Made by a program: the position numbers and the translations under genes
The notes under the pieces: generated by a model
Seen by the model: the letters and a program-made list of their open reading frames with translations, nothing else
Database searches by the model: none
What the model was told of the DNA's origin: nothing
NCBI GenBank assembly: GCA_965198025.1
Contig: OZ240237.1
Coordinates: forward strand, 2,480,001 to 2,544,000
Length of the DNA stretch: 64,000 nucleotides
Direction: 5' to 3'
Origin: CAYWWM01 sp965198025
GTDB lineage: Bacteria > Acidobacteriota > Terriglobia > 2-12-FULL-54-10
Shown here: one piece after another, positions 1-9,002 of the stretch
Numbering within the stretch: the stretch's first letter is position 1
Layout: every line of letters starts with the position of its first letter

Positions 1-24
1 AACGGTCAGTGCGATTCTTCTCAT
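1..24 (-). CDS. Start of an unidentified gene running off the left edge
   Basis: The complement reads GGAGG (35-31), six bases, then ATG at 24-22 followed by codons for MRRIALTV. The spacing and ribosome binding site are good, and the Arg-Arg then hydrophobic beginning would fit a signal peptide. Only eight codons lie inside the window, so no function can be given. Confidence 0.55.
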
Positions 25-57
25 CGGATTCCTCCGTTTCTCCAGCCCATCAAAGAT

Positions 58-121
58 GTCATCCCGAGGAGGGGAACCGACATGCAGATGTCGTTTCCCG
101 GCCAGGGACCTGCTCTTCTGT
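58..121. repeat. Dispersed intergenic repeat, copy R1
   Basis: The stretch begins GTCATCCCGAG, contains the small inverted repeat GACAT-GCAG-ATGTC, and ends GGGACCTGCTCTT. The same order of blocks occurs at 14361 and 16599, and a fragment at about 33045. It lies between two minus-strand genes and is not coding. Confidence 0.6.
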
Positions 122-135
122 CTCCTGTTCCTTTG

Positions 136-1905
136 CTACTGCCCTTCGTACACAACCTTCCCGTCCACTATCGTCATCGCTACCGGGATGTCTTCAATCT
201 CTTCCTCGGACACCGTTAGAAAATCTGCGCCCAGCACCACCAGATCGGCCTTCTTGCCCCGCTCAATCGAGCCGAGATTCTGGTCTTCGGCGATGTAGCG
301 CGCCGCCCAGATCGTCTTCATCCGCAGGGCCGTCGGCCGGTCAATGGCGTGGTCCGGTCCCCAGACGCGTCCCTGCTCGTCCTTGCGCGTGATGTACTTT
401 TGCATCTCCTCGAAGGGCTCGGTCCCTTCGATGTGCACTTGGAAGCCATTCGCAATCAGTTCCGGCACCGGCTGTACGTCGTGGATGCGGTCGCCGTAGA
501 GTTCCACTGCCTGCCCCGGACTCTGCCATACCTTCCCCAGCCCGCGCCGCACGTCGAGCCGCTTGATCTGGTCCTCTTGGCTCGGGTGCCAGAACATGTT
601 GTGGTCAAGCCCGAACGGACGCCACTGGGGCCACAGCGCCACGTCGGGCTGCTGCAGTGCCTCTTCAATCGAGTCGAGCCACATTTGCGTCGCCTGGTCT
701 CCTACATTGTGGATTCCCGCCGTGTTCCATCCGTACTTCACCGCGGCCTGTACGTTGGCCCACTCGGTGAATTCCTTGGGAACCGTGCTGTTGGTCCAGC
801 TATCCTGGTGCGCACCGAACCCGATCCATTTGTTCTCTCCGTCGGGCGCGAACGCGTAGCCGCCCGAACGCAGCTTGGGATCAATCGTCAGCGCGCTTCC
901 GATATCGGCGTTCCCGTCCGCCGATGCCAGCCCCGCTCCCACGATCCGCACCATGTCGCCCAGGCCGAAGTCCACCAGGTTCCCGATCCGCCGCAGATAC
1001 GCTTCCGCGTATGGGTTCTGCCGGATGAAATCGTGGGCCGCGTACATCCGCATCGTCAGATCGTCCCGATGCCACAGCACGTTCACCACTGACAGGCTGA
1101 ACCCTTGCGTATGCGCCACCATGGTGGTTACGCCCTGCCGGTTCAGGTTCCGGAACATTTCTTTCTGTTCCGCGATCATCGCCTCGTCAATTCTCGGCCA
1201 CGGCCGCAGGTCCCATCCCACCACGCCGGTGGCCTGCCCAAAGATTTGGCCGTTCGGCCTGCCGTCCGCGTCCTTGATGATCCCTGGATGATCCATCCCT
1301 CTCGGCATCCGCGCGGCCAGTTGTTCGAGCATCAATGTATTGACGATCATATCCGACGATGTCACACTCGCGGCAATCGGATGGCGCGGACTGACTGAGT
1401 CGAGGTCATCTCGGGTAAGCTGCAGTGCGTCCTGACTCTCTTCCATCAACCGGAAGAAGACGCTTTCGCCCTCCGGCCGCGAGTTCACCCGGCTCTCGAT
1501 TTCCTGCAGGATGTCCTCCCTGCTTTCGATCCGCATCGTCCCAAAAATCTCACCCCCAACCAGCGTCTCCTTGTAGAGATTCCCGGCCACCAGGTCGTTA
1601 TCCGCGTCCGTGGCGATGAGTCCCGGTGTAACGGTCTTTCCTCCGAGGTCAATCATTTGCGTTTCTGGCCCGCGCAGCCGCAGCACCTCCTCGTTCGTTC
1701 CCACCGCCAGAAACACGCCGTCCCGTATCGCCACCGCCTCGGCAACGCTGAAATCCTCGTCCACCGTCAGGATTTCGCCGTTGTGCAGGATCATGTCGGG
1801 ATACTGAATCAATTCTGGGGGAATCTCTGTCTGCGCCGCGACACGCGCCGCTCCGAAGCACAACGCAAACGCTAGCCCGAATCCTAATAGAGTCGGTTGT
1901 TTCAC
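136..1905 (-). CDS. Secreted YtcJ-type amidohydrolase family protein, lacking the usual HxH motif
   Basis: The 589-residue product has an N-terminal signal peptide (hydrophobic run ending about residue 25, AARVAAQ) and the YtcJ-like layout: an ILTVDEDF beta-sandwich start, a long TIM-barrel domain and the C-terminal GSIERGKKADLVVL segment. Members of this family hydrolyse amide or related bonds with metal ions. The first metal-ligand motif, normally PGxxDxHxH, reads PGLIATDADND here, so the two histidines are absent and activity is doubtful. Other typical histidines (HNVGDQA, DHNMFWH) remain. GTG at 1905 is chosen because GGAGGTGA stands seven bases upstream; an in-frame codon at 1935 has no such site. 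Substrate is unknown. A paralogue with the intact motif lies at 29676-31604. Confidence 0.85.
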   Translation of the reverse strand: MKQPTLLGFGLAFALCFGAARVAAQTEIPPELIQYPDMILHNGEILTVDEDFSVAEAVAIRDGVFLAVGTNEEVLRLRGPETQMIDLGGKTVTPGLIATDADNDLVAGNLYKETLVGGEIFGTMRIESREDILQEIESRVNSRPEGESVFFRLMEESQDALQLTRDDLDSVSPRHPIAASVTSSDMIVNTLMLEQLAARMPRGMDHPGIIKDADGRPNGQIFGQATGVVGWDLRPWPRIDEAMIAEQKEMFRNLNRQGVTTMVAHTQGFSLSVVNVLWHRDDLTMRMYAAHDFIRQNPYAEAYLRRIGNLVDFGLGDMVRIVGAGLASADGNADIGSALTIDPKLRSGGYAFAPDGENKWIGFGAHQDSWTNSTVPKEFTEWANVQAAVKYGWNTAGIHNVGDQATQMWLDSIEEALQQPDVALWPQWRPFGLDHNMFWHPSQEDQIKRLDVRRGLGKVWQSPGQAVELYGDRIHDVQPVPELIANGFQVHIEGTEPFEEMQKYITRKDEQGRVWGPDHAIDRPTALRMKTIWAARYIAEDQNLGSIERGKKADLVVLGADFLTVSEEEIEDIPVAMTIVDGKVVYEGQ

Positions 1906-2024
1906 GGTCTCACCTCCGAGTAGAGCCTCAGTCATCGTTCCTAAAGAAATACCACAACTAGACCGGTCTGTTCAGGAAAGTTTTGGGTGTCTCGCGCAGG
2001 CATGGACTGGAAGGGGTTGAAGGA

Positions 2025-3431
2025 CTATCTCTGCCCCTGCCTTCTCCAATACCAATACAGGGGCAAACCCAGCGCGATGGTGGCAATGGCAAACAGAGCT
2101 TCGGCCGGACGACCCTGCAGTGTGAAGTAAAGGATCCAGGCTGAAAATACCAGAAACAGCAGCGGCGGCAATGGGTAGAGCGGCGTTCGGAATGGCCGCG
2201 CGACCTCCGGTCGCCGCCACCGCAGAACCATCACCGACGCCACCGCCAGCGCGGAGAACAGCACCAGCGCAAACCCGGAGTAAATCACCAACTGCTCGAA
2301 TGTCCCCGTCAGGATCAGGATTGAAATCCAGATCGACTGCGCCAGGATCGCCGTGGCCGGGCTGCCGTATTCGCTATGAACGTTGGCCAGCCGCTGCGGA
2401 AACAAGCCGTCGGAAGCCATTGCGAAATAGACCCGCGGCCCAGCCAGCACCATCGCGCTCGCCGATGCCAGGATCGACAGCGCCAGGATCGCCGACACCA
2501 GGTACGTGGCCGCAGGACCGAACAGCGCCAGCGAAGCCTTTTCGCCGATCTCCAGCACCCCGCTCATTTCCGAAATCGGCAGCGCGTACAGAAACACCAC
2601 GTTCAGCGCCATGTAGAGAATCATCACAACCACCGTTCCCGCCAGCAGGGAAACGGGAATCGTGCGGTTCGGTTCTTTCACCTCGCCTGCTAGGTACACC
2701 GCCGCGTTCCATCCGCTGTAGCAATACAGCACAAAGATCAGCGACACCGCTCCGTTGCTCAGCGCCGCGGCAGGAATCAACCCCGCTTCTGGAGTCTCGA
2801 AGTGCCCCCAGTCGCCTGTCCCCACAAACAGACCCAAAAGGATCAGCGCCACAATCGATGCGATCTTCCCCCCCGTCAGCCACACCTGCATTCGCCCGCC
2901 GCGCTGCACTCCGCTCACATGAACGATCGTCAGGAACCACAACGCCAGCAGAGCCGTCACGTGCCCGCCGCTCAGGGACAAGCTCCACGAACCGACCGAT
3001 ACCGTCCCCAGGATATAGTCCGGGCCGAGCCCCGGAGCGAAGATCGAAAGGTAAGCCGAGAAACCGATGCACGCGGCCGCCACTGGCGCCGCAAACCCCG
3101 TAAAAAACGAGGTCCAGCCCGACAAAAACCCCCATATCGGTCCGTATGCTTCGCGCAAATAAATGTATTCGCCGCCCGCCCGCGGGAAAGCCACCCCGAG
3201 TTCGCTATAGGAGAGCGCCCCGGCTAGTGCTAAAGCCGCCCCCACGATCCAGATGGAGAGCACCGCAAACGGGCTTTCCAGGTCTCGCGCCAGGAATCCC
3301 GGCGTGGTGAAGATGCCTGCCCCAATTACGTTTGCCACCACCACGCTGGAGGCCGTTAGCACCCCGAATGACCGGACTAGGGTTGCCGTGGTGCGGGCGG
3401 GCGGTGCAGTTGGCATGGTCGAATGTGCCAC
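2025..3431 (-). CDS. APC-superfamily amino acid permease
   Basis: The 468-residue product is an integral membrane protein with about twelve hydrophobic helices. Helix 1 carries the family signature VVANVIGAGIFTTPG, which forms the unwound substrate site of APC transporters, followed by a helix-2 segment with FPRAGGEYIYLREAYG. It probably imports an amino acid or amine by cation symport or exchange; the substrate cannot be read from sequence. The annotated start is GTG at 3431 with GAGGG just before it; ATG five codons later (MPTAPP) is an alternative. It stands alone between the amidohydrolase and a small unknown gene. Confidence 0.9.
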   Translation of the reverse strand: MAHSTMPTAPPARTTATLVRSFGVLTASSVVVANVIGAGIFTTPGFLARDLESPFAVLSIWIVGAALALAGALSYSELGVAFPRAGGEYIYLREAYGPIWGFLSGWTSFFTGFAAPVAAACIGFSAYLSIFAPGLGPDYILGTVSVGSWSLSLSGGHVTALLALWFLTIVHVSGVQRGGRMQVWLTGGKIASIVALILLGLFVGTGDWGHFETPEAGLIPAAALSNGAVSLIFVLYCYSGWNAAVYLAGEVKEPNRTIPVSLLAGTVVVMILYMALNVVFLYALPISEMSGVLEIGEKASLALFGPAATYLVSAILALSILASASAMVLAGPRVYFAMASDGLFPQRLANVHSEYGSPATAILAQSIWISILILTGTFEQLVIYSGFALVLFSALAVASVMVLRWRRPEVARPFRTPLYPLPPLLFLVFSAWILYFTLQGRPAEALFAIATIALGLPLYWYWRRQGQR

Positions 3432-3542
3432 ATTCCCTCGAATGGAGTAGTAGGCCGGGACCGCGTCCCCGGAAGCCGGCCCCTCAGTATATCAGGCCCC
3501 TCCCCAACGGCCACGCTGCTGGCAGCTCGGAATTGCAGTTCT

Positions 3543-3824
3543 TTAGCTTAATGGCTTGAAAAATATGCGTTCTTGATGATAGGGACCATGAATTTCCGGG
3601 TCTTCAAAATTGAATGCGAAATAACGTGGCGCAGTCTTTGGCTTCTCCGAATACACCACAATCTGTCCGTGAAAATGGAGCTTCCCAAAATCTTCTGGCA
3701 TGATCAAATTTGCTAGACCACAAACAGCCCCTTCACACGGTCCAGGACTCTCATAGCCAATCATTATCTCGTCGGAGTTCTCTGGTTTTCGAAGATGTTC
3801 CTTTCTAATAGTTATTCTCGGCAT
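3543..3824 (-). CDS. Small protein of unknown function
   Basis: The 93-residue product starts at ATG 3824 (MPRITIRK) behind GGAGG with four bases of spacing; a longer in-frame form starting at 3857 has no comparable site and would run into the terminator hairpin. I do not recognise a family. It has two cysteines close together (GPCEGAVCGL, about residues 27-33), no signal peptide and no membrane segment, and ends in a Phe-rich stretch (RYFAFNFEDPEIH, then RIFFKPLS). Base composition is less GC-rich than the neighbours, which may indicate acquisition. It is downstream of tRNA-Asp on the same strand but separated by a terminator. Confidence 0.6.
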   Translation of the reverse strand: MPRITIRKEHLRKPENSDEIMIGYESPGPCEGAVCGLANLIMPEDFGKLHFHGQIVVYSEKPKTAPRYFAFNFEDPEIHGPYHQERIFFKPLS

Positions 3825-3839
3825 CCGTCCTCCACAAAT

Positions 3840-3871
3840 CAAAAGGCCAGACGCCAAAGGACGCCCGGCCT
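3840..3871 (-). terminator. Intrinsic terminator downstream of tRNA-Asp
   Basis: Read on the minus strand, AGGCCGGGCGTC pairs with GGCGTCTGGCCT (12 pairs including three G-U) around a CTTT loop and is followed by a short T run. It would end transcripts coming from tRNA-Asp at 4026-4099. Confidence 0.6.
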
Positions 3872-3897
3872 CTCAAAATGAATCTCGGGTGTTTCTC

Positions 3898-3914
3898 AGC
3901 ACCCTGTCACGGTC
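3898..3914 (+). repeat. 17-nt inverted copy of the tRNA-Asp anticodon arm
   Basis: AGCACCCTGTCACGGTC here is identical to the minus-strand sequence of the tRNA anticodon arm at 4073-4057. It sits about 140 bases downstream of the tRNA in opposite orientation. No gene covers it. Confidence 0.7.
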
Positions 3915-4025
3915 AATAATATGATCGATCTGATTTGCCCTGTAGTCAAGTGGAACTATTGCGGGGGATTATCCCTGTGTTTTCCCCCTCAATTCCTACC
4001 CACCCATGGAATCAATCCCCAGGTG

Positions 4026-4098
4026 TGGACCGGACGGGATTCGAACCCGCATCTGCGACCGTGACAGGGTGCTATGTTCCCATTACACCACCGGCCCA
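4026..4098 (-). tRNA. tRNA-Asp (GTC)
   Basis: On the minus strand the acceptor stem GGGCCGG pairs with CCGGTCC, the D arm is GTGT...ACAT, the anticodon loop is CTGTCAC (anticodon GTC, Asp), and the T arm is GCGGG-TTCGAAT-CCCGT. CCA is not clearly encoded. The anticodon stem is odd: GCACC faces GGTCG, so only three of five pairs form; deleting one C would restore GCACC/GGTGC. This could be an assembly error, a one-base insertion or a degenerate copy. The aspartate identity rests on the loop. Confidence 0.8.
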
Positions 4099-4152
4099 GA
4101 AAAACCATAGGGGGCAGCCCACGCCTTGTAAAGTGACAGTTTCGGAGTTTAC

Positions 4153-5724
4153 TCACACCGTCCGTAGCACCCTCCGCGCCGGTATCCCTGCCGCCACCAG
4201 GAAGATCGCGCTCTTCCCCACCGCGTGCGGTGAGAAAAACTCGGTTGCCTCGTCGTCGTAGAACGTCAGACCGGTTGCCCCGATCTTCTGCGCGTAAGAG
4301 GCCAGATAGAGCTTTCCTCCGATGATGCCGGCCTCAATCTGCGCAGCGCGGTAGCCCCGGTTTCCATACCCTTCCAGAATCGCTTTGAGATCAGCCAGGA
4401 AGAACACCGCCACGGCCGCATCCGCCGGCAGTTCCTGCTCCAACCCCAAGTATCCGGCCCGGTCCCGAAACTCGCCTTCTTGCAACAACTCCAGCGCTGC
4501 TTTGTCTCGCCGCAGGTAGTACGATCCCGCTGCCAGGCCCTCCACGGCGTTCACGATCAGATAGAGATCATTCCATCGGCTCCCGGCCGGATCAGGCCTG
4601 AGCTCAGGACTTGGCCTCAGAAAATCCGCCTCGATCCCTCTCGTCGCTGCAATGAGCATCGTCGACAGTTGCTCGAACCGGATCGCAATGCGCGCAAACC
4701 GCCGCGTCGAACCCCGCCGCTGGATCACCTGTTCAATCGTATCTCCCGGGGCATCCGCCTCGGACAGCGGCTTCAAGTCGATCAATCTTCCTGCCGGTTC
4801 CGCCTCGCGGGGAACAACCGCCCCTTCCCGCCACCCTTTCACTTCCTCGAACGTTGCCAGGGAGCTCGCCGCGTGCGTTTCCCGCATCAGCGGATAGTCT
4901 ACTTCCCCCTTGGCGGGTGGCCCCGCCGGCAATCCAAGCCCCTCGACCCCGGGGGCAGCCCCCGTCGCCTGCCTTGCCCGGCTCCCCAGCGCCACCACTG
5001 AAATCGCAACTTCTCTTTGCGTGTCGAGGTCCAGCAGCCGGTTCACCTCCTCGTCCACGAACCCCATTACCAGGCGCGCAGGGACCTTCAGTGCCGCTGC
5101 CATCGCGAGCAGGTTCGCCAGAATCGTCCCGTTATCCCAGAAGAAGTGACGGTACGTCCGCGTCCGGTATTTCCATGCATTGCGCCAGTACGTCCCCGTC
5201 GAGATGATGATCGCTTCCGCCTGCTCGACCGCCTCTTCGTTGCCGGTTGCTCGCGCGATCACCCCGCGCCATTCCCCGCCGCGCAGCTTGTTCAGCGCAA
5301 ACCCCGCCGGGTCGAAGTGATACAGCCCCGGTTCGAGATCCTGGAGCGGTCCGCACGCCAGGTACAGATCCACCTCGTAGAGCGCTCCCGTGCAAGCCGC
5401 CGCGCGGAAGTACAATTCCCCGCCCGCATATTGCCGCCGCTTCGTGATCCCGGCCGCGTAGTAGAGCATCGCGGCCAATGCTTTCGAATCGATTGGCGCG
5501 CCTCGCTCTGTCCGCATCCCTCCTGCAGCGATCGCCCGCAACGCCCCTGCTTCCGAATCCTTCCACTGCCGCGGCAATGGCGCCGACTCGATCTCCGGAT
5601 AGACCTTGAACGGCACAGGATAGGTCGCAAAATCCAGCCGGTGCCCGCCCGTCCGAATGCTCCAGTACGAGTGTTTCGTCTCGTTGTGGTACTTCCAGAC
5701 CGCGTCTGTATCTCGATTGGACAT
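4153..5724 (-). CDS. SagB/ThcOx-type nitroreductase-fold dehydrogenase, duplicated domain
   Basis: The product (523 residues from ATG 5724, MSNRDTDAV; a GTG start at 5760 is possible) matches the two-domain SagB-type family. The first half carries the family hallmarks YHNETKHS near the start, then FDPAGFALNKLRGG and ISTGTYWRNAWKYRTRTYRH; the second half, from about residue 300, repeats the fold (ERGSTRRF-like IQRRGSTRRFARIAI, DLYLIVNAVEGL, QIEAGIIGGKLYLASYAQ). These are FMN-dependent oxidoreductases; SagB itself oxidises azolines in peptide natural products, but many relatives are stand-alone with unknown substrate. A ferritin-like gene lies about 100 bases upstream on the same strand. No YcaO partner is visible, so an azole pathway is not supported. 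Confidence 0.85.
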   Translation of the reverse strand: MSNRDTDAVWKYHNETKHSYWSIRTGGHRLDFATYPVPFKVYPEIESAPLPRQWKDSEAGALRAIAAGGMRTERGAPIDSKALAAMLYYAAGITKRRQYAGGELYFRAAACTGALYEVDLYLACGPLQDLEPGLYHFDPAGFALNKLRGGEWRGVIARATGNEEAVEQAEAIIISTGTYWRNAWKYRTRTYRHFFWDNGTILANLLAMAAALKVPARLVMGFVDEEVNRLLDLDTQREVAISVVALGSRARQATGAAPGVEGLGLPAGPPAKGEVDYPLMRETHAASSLATFEEVKGWREGAVVPREAEPAGRLIDLKPLSEADAPGDTIEQVIQRRGSTRRFARIAIRFEQLSTMLIAATRGIEADFLRPSPELRPDPAGSRWNDLYLIVNAVEGLAAGSYYLRRDKAALELLQEGEFRDRAGYLGLEQELPADAAVAVFFLADLKAILEGYGNRGYRAAQIEAGIIGGKLYLASYAQKIGATGLTFYDDEATEFFSPHAVGKSAIFLVAAGIPARRVLRTV

Positions 5725-5830
5725 GCAGAAAACAGTGGGACTACAAAGGCATGAAGTCACAAGGGGAAAGGACGCCTGCGCTTCCCTTCTTCGGATCGGG
5801 TTCCGTGCTGTTGCGTCTCTGTGGTCGAGA

Positions 5831-6487
5831 CTAACACCCCGGAAAGCACGACGTTCCCAACTTTTGCGTCGCCAGCAGCCGCACCTGCTGTGCGATTTCG
5901 AGTGTCCGGGCCGTCGCCGTCCGCGCCCGTTCCTGCGCCTCGGGTGTCACAGCGTATTTCTCCAGCAGTTGCTTCCCGAGCCGGTGGTGGTGCAATTCGT
6001 CGGGTTGGATTCGGTGCTGGTAGAGCTTCACCGTTTCCTGGTCGCCGAGCGCCGCGCAATACTTCATGAACCGCTCGTTCACCCGGTACGCAATCGATTC
6101 CAGCGTGAACTGTCCGGCCGCGATACGCTCCACCGTCGTTTCGAGACTCCGCAGATACGCGAACAGCGGGTTGAGGGCTGGCGGCGCGTAATCTGCCGTC
6201 GAGATGTCGAGCGCCTGCAGCCTTCCCGCAATCAGCGTGAAATGGTTCGCTTCGTCGCCGGTCTGCTGCGCCAGTGCAATCTTCACGTCCATCTCCCGCG
6301 TCGTAGGCATCCACGCCGCCGCCAGCTCGCTAACGCTGATTTCATTGTTCAGCGCCACCTGGAGCAACTGCCGCAACTCGGCTGTCGGCTGCGCTGCCAC
6401 CGGCTCCTCCTCCAGTCCCGCCAGAACGCCCTCACGGCTCTGGAGGTTTGTCTCTTCGAGTTCCTTCACAAACGTCTTGCTGTCCAT
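5831..6487 (-). CDS. Ferritin-like (putative di-iron) protein with a Cys-containing tail
   Basis: The 218-residue product is all helical by composition and shows two E-x-x-H pairs spaced as in ferritin-like four-helix bundles: GDEANHF (about residue 80) and PDELHHHRLG (about residue 165), with NNEISVSEL and SIAYRVNERF supplying further acidic ligands. A di-iron or other two-metal site is inferred; the reaction is unknown. The last eight residues, TSCFPGC preceded by G, contain the only cysteines besides MKYCAAL and are not expected in the fold. ATG 6487 follows AGGGAATCGGG. The gene precedes the SagB-type gene on the same strand and they may be co-transcribed. Confidence 0.7.
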   Translation of the reverse strand: MDSKTFVKELEETNLQSREGVLAGLEEEPVAAQPTAELRQLLQVALNNEISVSELAAAWMPTTREMDVKIALAQQTGDEANHFTLIAGRLQALDISTADYAPPALNPLFAYLRSLETTVERIAAGQFTLESIAYRVNERFMKYCAALGDQETVKLYQHRIQPDELHHHRLGKQLLEKYAVTPEAQERARTATARTLEIAQQVRLLATQKLGTSCFPGC

Positions 6488-6689
6488 CCCGATTCCCTGT
6501 TGTGAGTTCTATTTCGCCTGCACGGACGCGGCTCGGAAAGCAACCTTCATGGTATTCGCGAGAGAGAACCAAAGTCAATGCGTGCAAGCTTTTTGAGCTG
6601 CTGAGCCGTGTTCTTTCTGTTCCCTGTTCCTTTTCCGGGTGCTAAGGTAGTAGTGGTGGTTTCCGCTGCAATCGAAAGGCACGAGCTTG

Positions 6690-8840
6690 ATGAACCCGCA
6701 ATACACCAACCAGCTCATCCACGAAACGAGCCCCTATCTGCTCCAACACGCCCACAATCCCGTTGACTGGCGTCCTTGGGGACTGGAGGCCCTGCGCCTC
6801 GCACGCGAGCAGAACAAGCCCATTTTCCTGAGCATCGGCTATGCCGCCTGCCACTGGTGCCACGTTATGGAGCACGAGAGCTTCGAGGATGAAGCCGTAG
6901 CTGCCGCCCTGAACGAGCACTTCGTCCCGGTGAAGGTGGACCGGGAGGAGCGCCCCGACCTTGATGAAATTTACATGAACGCCACCATCCTCTTCACGCG
7001 CGGGCACGGCGGCTGGCCCATGAGCGTCTGGCTTACCCCGGACGGCCAGCCGTTTTTCGCCGGCACCTACTTCCCTCCCGTGGACGCCTACGGACGCCCC
7101 GGCTTCAAGACAGTGCTCAACCACCTCGCCCGGCTCTGGAAGGATAGCGGCCCGGAGCTCGCCGCCGACGCCGGCAAAGTCACCAAGATTCTCGCCGGCA
7201 TGCAGGCCTCCAACCCAGCCGGCATTCTTCCTCCCGAAGTCCTGTCCGAATCCGCTCGCCGAATGGCCAGCGCGTTTGACGCCCGGCGCGGCGGCGTTTC
7301 CAGCGGACCCAACAAGTTCCCGCCCAGCATGGCGATGGACCTGCTCCTCCGCGAGCACCGCAGATCCGGTGACCGCTATCCGCTCTCCATGGTGGAGACG
7401 ACGCTCGAGGCCATGTCCCGCGGCGGCATCTATGACCACCTGGGCGGCGGCATCCACCGCTACAGCACCGACCCGCAGTGGCTCGTCCCGCACTTCGAGA
7501 AGATGCTCTACGACCAGGCCCTCGTCAGTTCGATTTACCTCGATGGCTATGTCGGCGCCGCCCGCCCGGAGTTCGCCGCCACCGCCCGCGGCATCTTCGA
7601 TTACGTTCTTCGCATCCTCCGCAGCCAGGACGGCGGCCTGTACTCGACGGAAGACGCTGACAGCGAAGGCATGGAGGGCAAGTTCTACATCTGGACTCTC
7701 GACGAGATCGAGCGCATCCTCGGCTCCAGTTCTGACGACGACGCCCGCCTCTTCTCCGCCCGCTACGATGTCACCGAGCGCGGCAACTGGGACCATCCCG
7801 GCGACGCCCACGTTCCCGCCGGGCCCAAGAACATCCTCCGCATCGTCCGCTCCGTCGAAGAAGCTGCGCGCGAAGCCCGCATCAAGCCCAACGGCCCCAA
7901 CGGCCTCGACAACGTGGAACGTCGCCTAACCGACGCCCGCCGCAAGCTCCTTGCCGAGCGCGAGAAGCGTGTCCGTCCCGGCCTCGACGACAAGATTCTC
8001 GCCGCCTGGAACGGCCTCATGATTGCCAGCCTCGCCAAAGGCTCCGCCGTCCTCGACGAGCCCAGGTACTACGACGCCGCCTCTCGCGCCGCCGACTTCG
8101 TCCTCTCCCGCATGCAGGAAGACGGCCGCCTTCTGCGCTCTTGCCGCGACGGTCGCGCCCACCTGATGGCCTATCTTGACGATCACGCCTTCTTGATCGA
8201 CGCCCTGCTCGCGCTCTATGAAGCCAGCGGCTGCCTCCGCTGGCTCGAAGAAGCGGACCGCCTCATGGCCATCGTTCTGGAATTTTTTTGGGACGACGAA
8301 CACGGCGGCTTCTTCTTCACCGCTTCGGATCATGAGCAGTTGATCGTTCGCTCGAAGCTCGCCAGCGACAACGCCATTCCCTCCGGCAATTCCGTGATGG
8401 TTTCCAACCTCCTGCGCCTCGGCGTTCTGCTCGACCGCTCCGACCTCCGCGACAAGGCCGGACGGACGCTGGCTCTCTACGGCAGCGCCGCCGCCCAGTC
8501 GCCCTTCGGCCACGAGCGCCTGCTGGCCGGACTCGACGCTTGGCACGAAGGCTTCCAGGAAATCGCCCTCGTCGGCGATCTCGCCTCTCCTCTCGCCGGA
8601 CGATTGCTGCGCGTCGTCCACGAGTCCTACATTCCCAACAAGGTCGTAGCCCTGCTGGACCCTGCCTGGCCCGACGCTGCTCAAATCGCCGAGCGCGTCC
8701 CGCTGCTCACTGGCAAGCAGCCTCTCCGGGGCAATCCCACCGTCTTCGTCTGCCGCGACTACGCCTGCCAGTCCCCCACCAGCGATCCCGCAACTTTGCG
8801 AAGTCAACTCACACTCACAAGGAACTCGGCATCTTCTTGA
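6690..8840 (+). CDS. YyaL/SSP411-type thioredoxin-domain and (alpha/alpha)6-barrel protein
   Basis: The 716-residue product starts MNPQYTNQLIHETSPYLL, the conserved opening of the DUF255/YyaL (human SPATA20) family. An N-terminal thioredoxin-like domain holds the CHWCHVM motif (about residues 54-60), followed by GGWPMSVWLTP, and from about residue 200 an N-acylglucosamine-2-epimerase-like barrel (GGGIHRYSTD, PHFEKMLYDQA, ADSEGMEGKFY). The biochemical role of the family is not established. ATG 6690 is preceded by AAAGG ten bases upstream; the TTG immediately before is less likely. Length matches the family. It is transcribed away from the ferritin-like gene, with about 200 bases between. Confidence 0.93.
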   Translation: MNPQYTNQLIHETSPYLLQHAHNPVDWRPWGLEALRLAREQNKPIFLSIGYAACHWCHVMEHESFEDEAVAAALNEHFVPVKVDREERPDLDEIYMNATILFTRGHGGWPMSVWLTPDGQPFFAGTYFPPVDAYGRPGFKTVLNHLARLWKDSGPELAADAGKVTKILAGMQASNPAGILPPEVLSESARRMASAFDARRGGVSSGPNKFPPSMAMDLLLREHRRSGDRYPLSMVETTLEAMSRGGIYDHLGGGIHRYSTDPQWLVPHFEKMLYDQALVSSIYLDGYVGAARPEFAATARGIFDYVLRILRSQDGGLYSTEDADSEGMEGKFYIWTLDEIERILGSSSDDDARLFSARYDVTERGNWDHPGDAHVPAGPKNILRIVRSVEEAAREARIKPNGPNGLDNVERRLTDARRKLLAEREKRVRPGLDDKILAAWNGLMIASLAKGSAVLDEPRYYDAASRAADFVLSRMQEDGRLLRSCRDGRAHLMAYLDDHAFLIDALLALYEASGCLRWLEEADRLMAIVLEFFWDDEHGGFFFTASDHEQLIVRSKLASDNAIPSGNSVMVSNLLRLGVLLDRSDLRDKAGRTLALYGSAAAQSPFGHERLLAGLDAWHEGFQEIALVGDLASPLAGRLLRVVHESYIPNKVVALLDPAWPDAAQIAERVPLLTGKQPLRGNPTVFVCRDYACQSPTSDPATLRSQLTLTRNSASS

Positions 8841-9002
8841 ATGGAACCGGATGGAACATGACTGCTGCCAGACGACATGCGCCTTGCCTGTACCACAAGA
8901 GGCAAACCGCAGTAGAATGAGCATGGGTGAACTGGCAGCGATTCGCGCCCTCCCCGTCGCATCGGGACTCGCTTGTCCTCGCAACTCTCCATTGAGGTGA
9001 AC

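Noticed and set aside
4153..6487. Thiazole/oxazole-modified peptide cluster
   Set aside because: No YcaO cyclodehydratase or precursor peptide gene is visible; SagB-type proteins are common without them.
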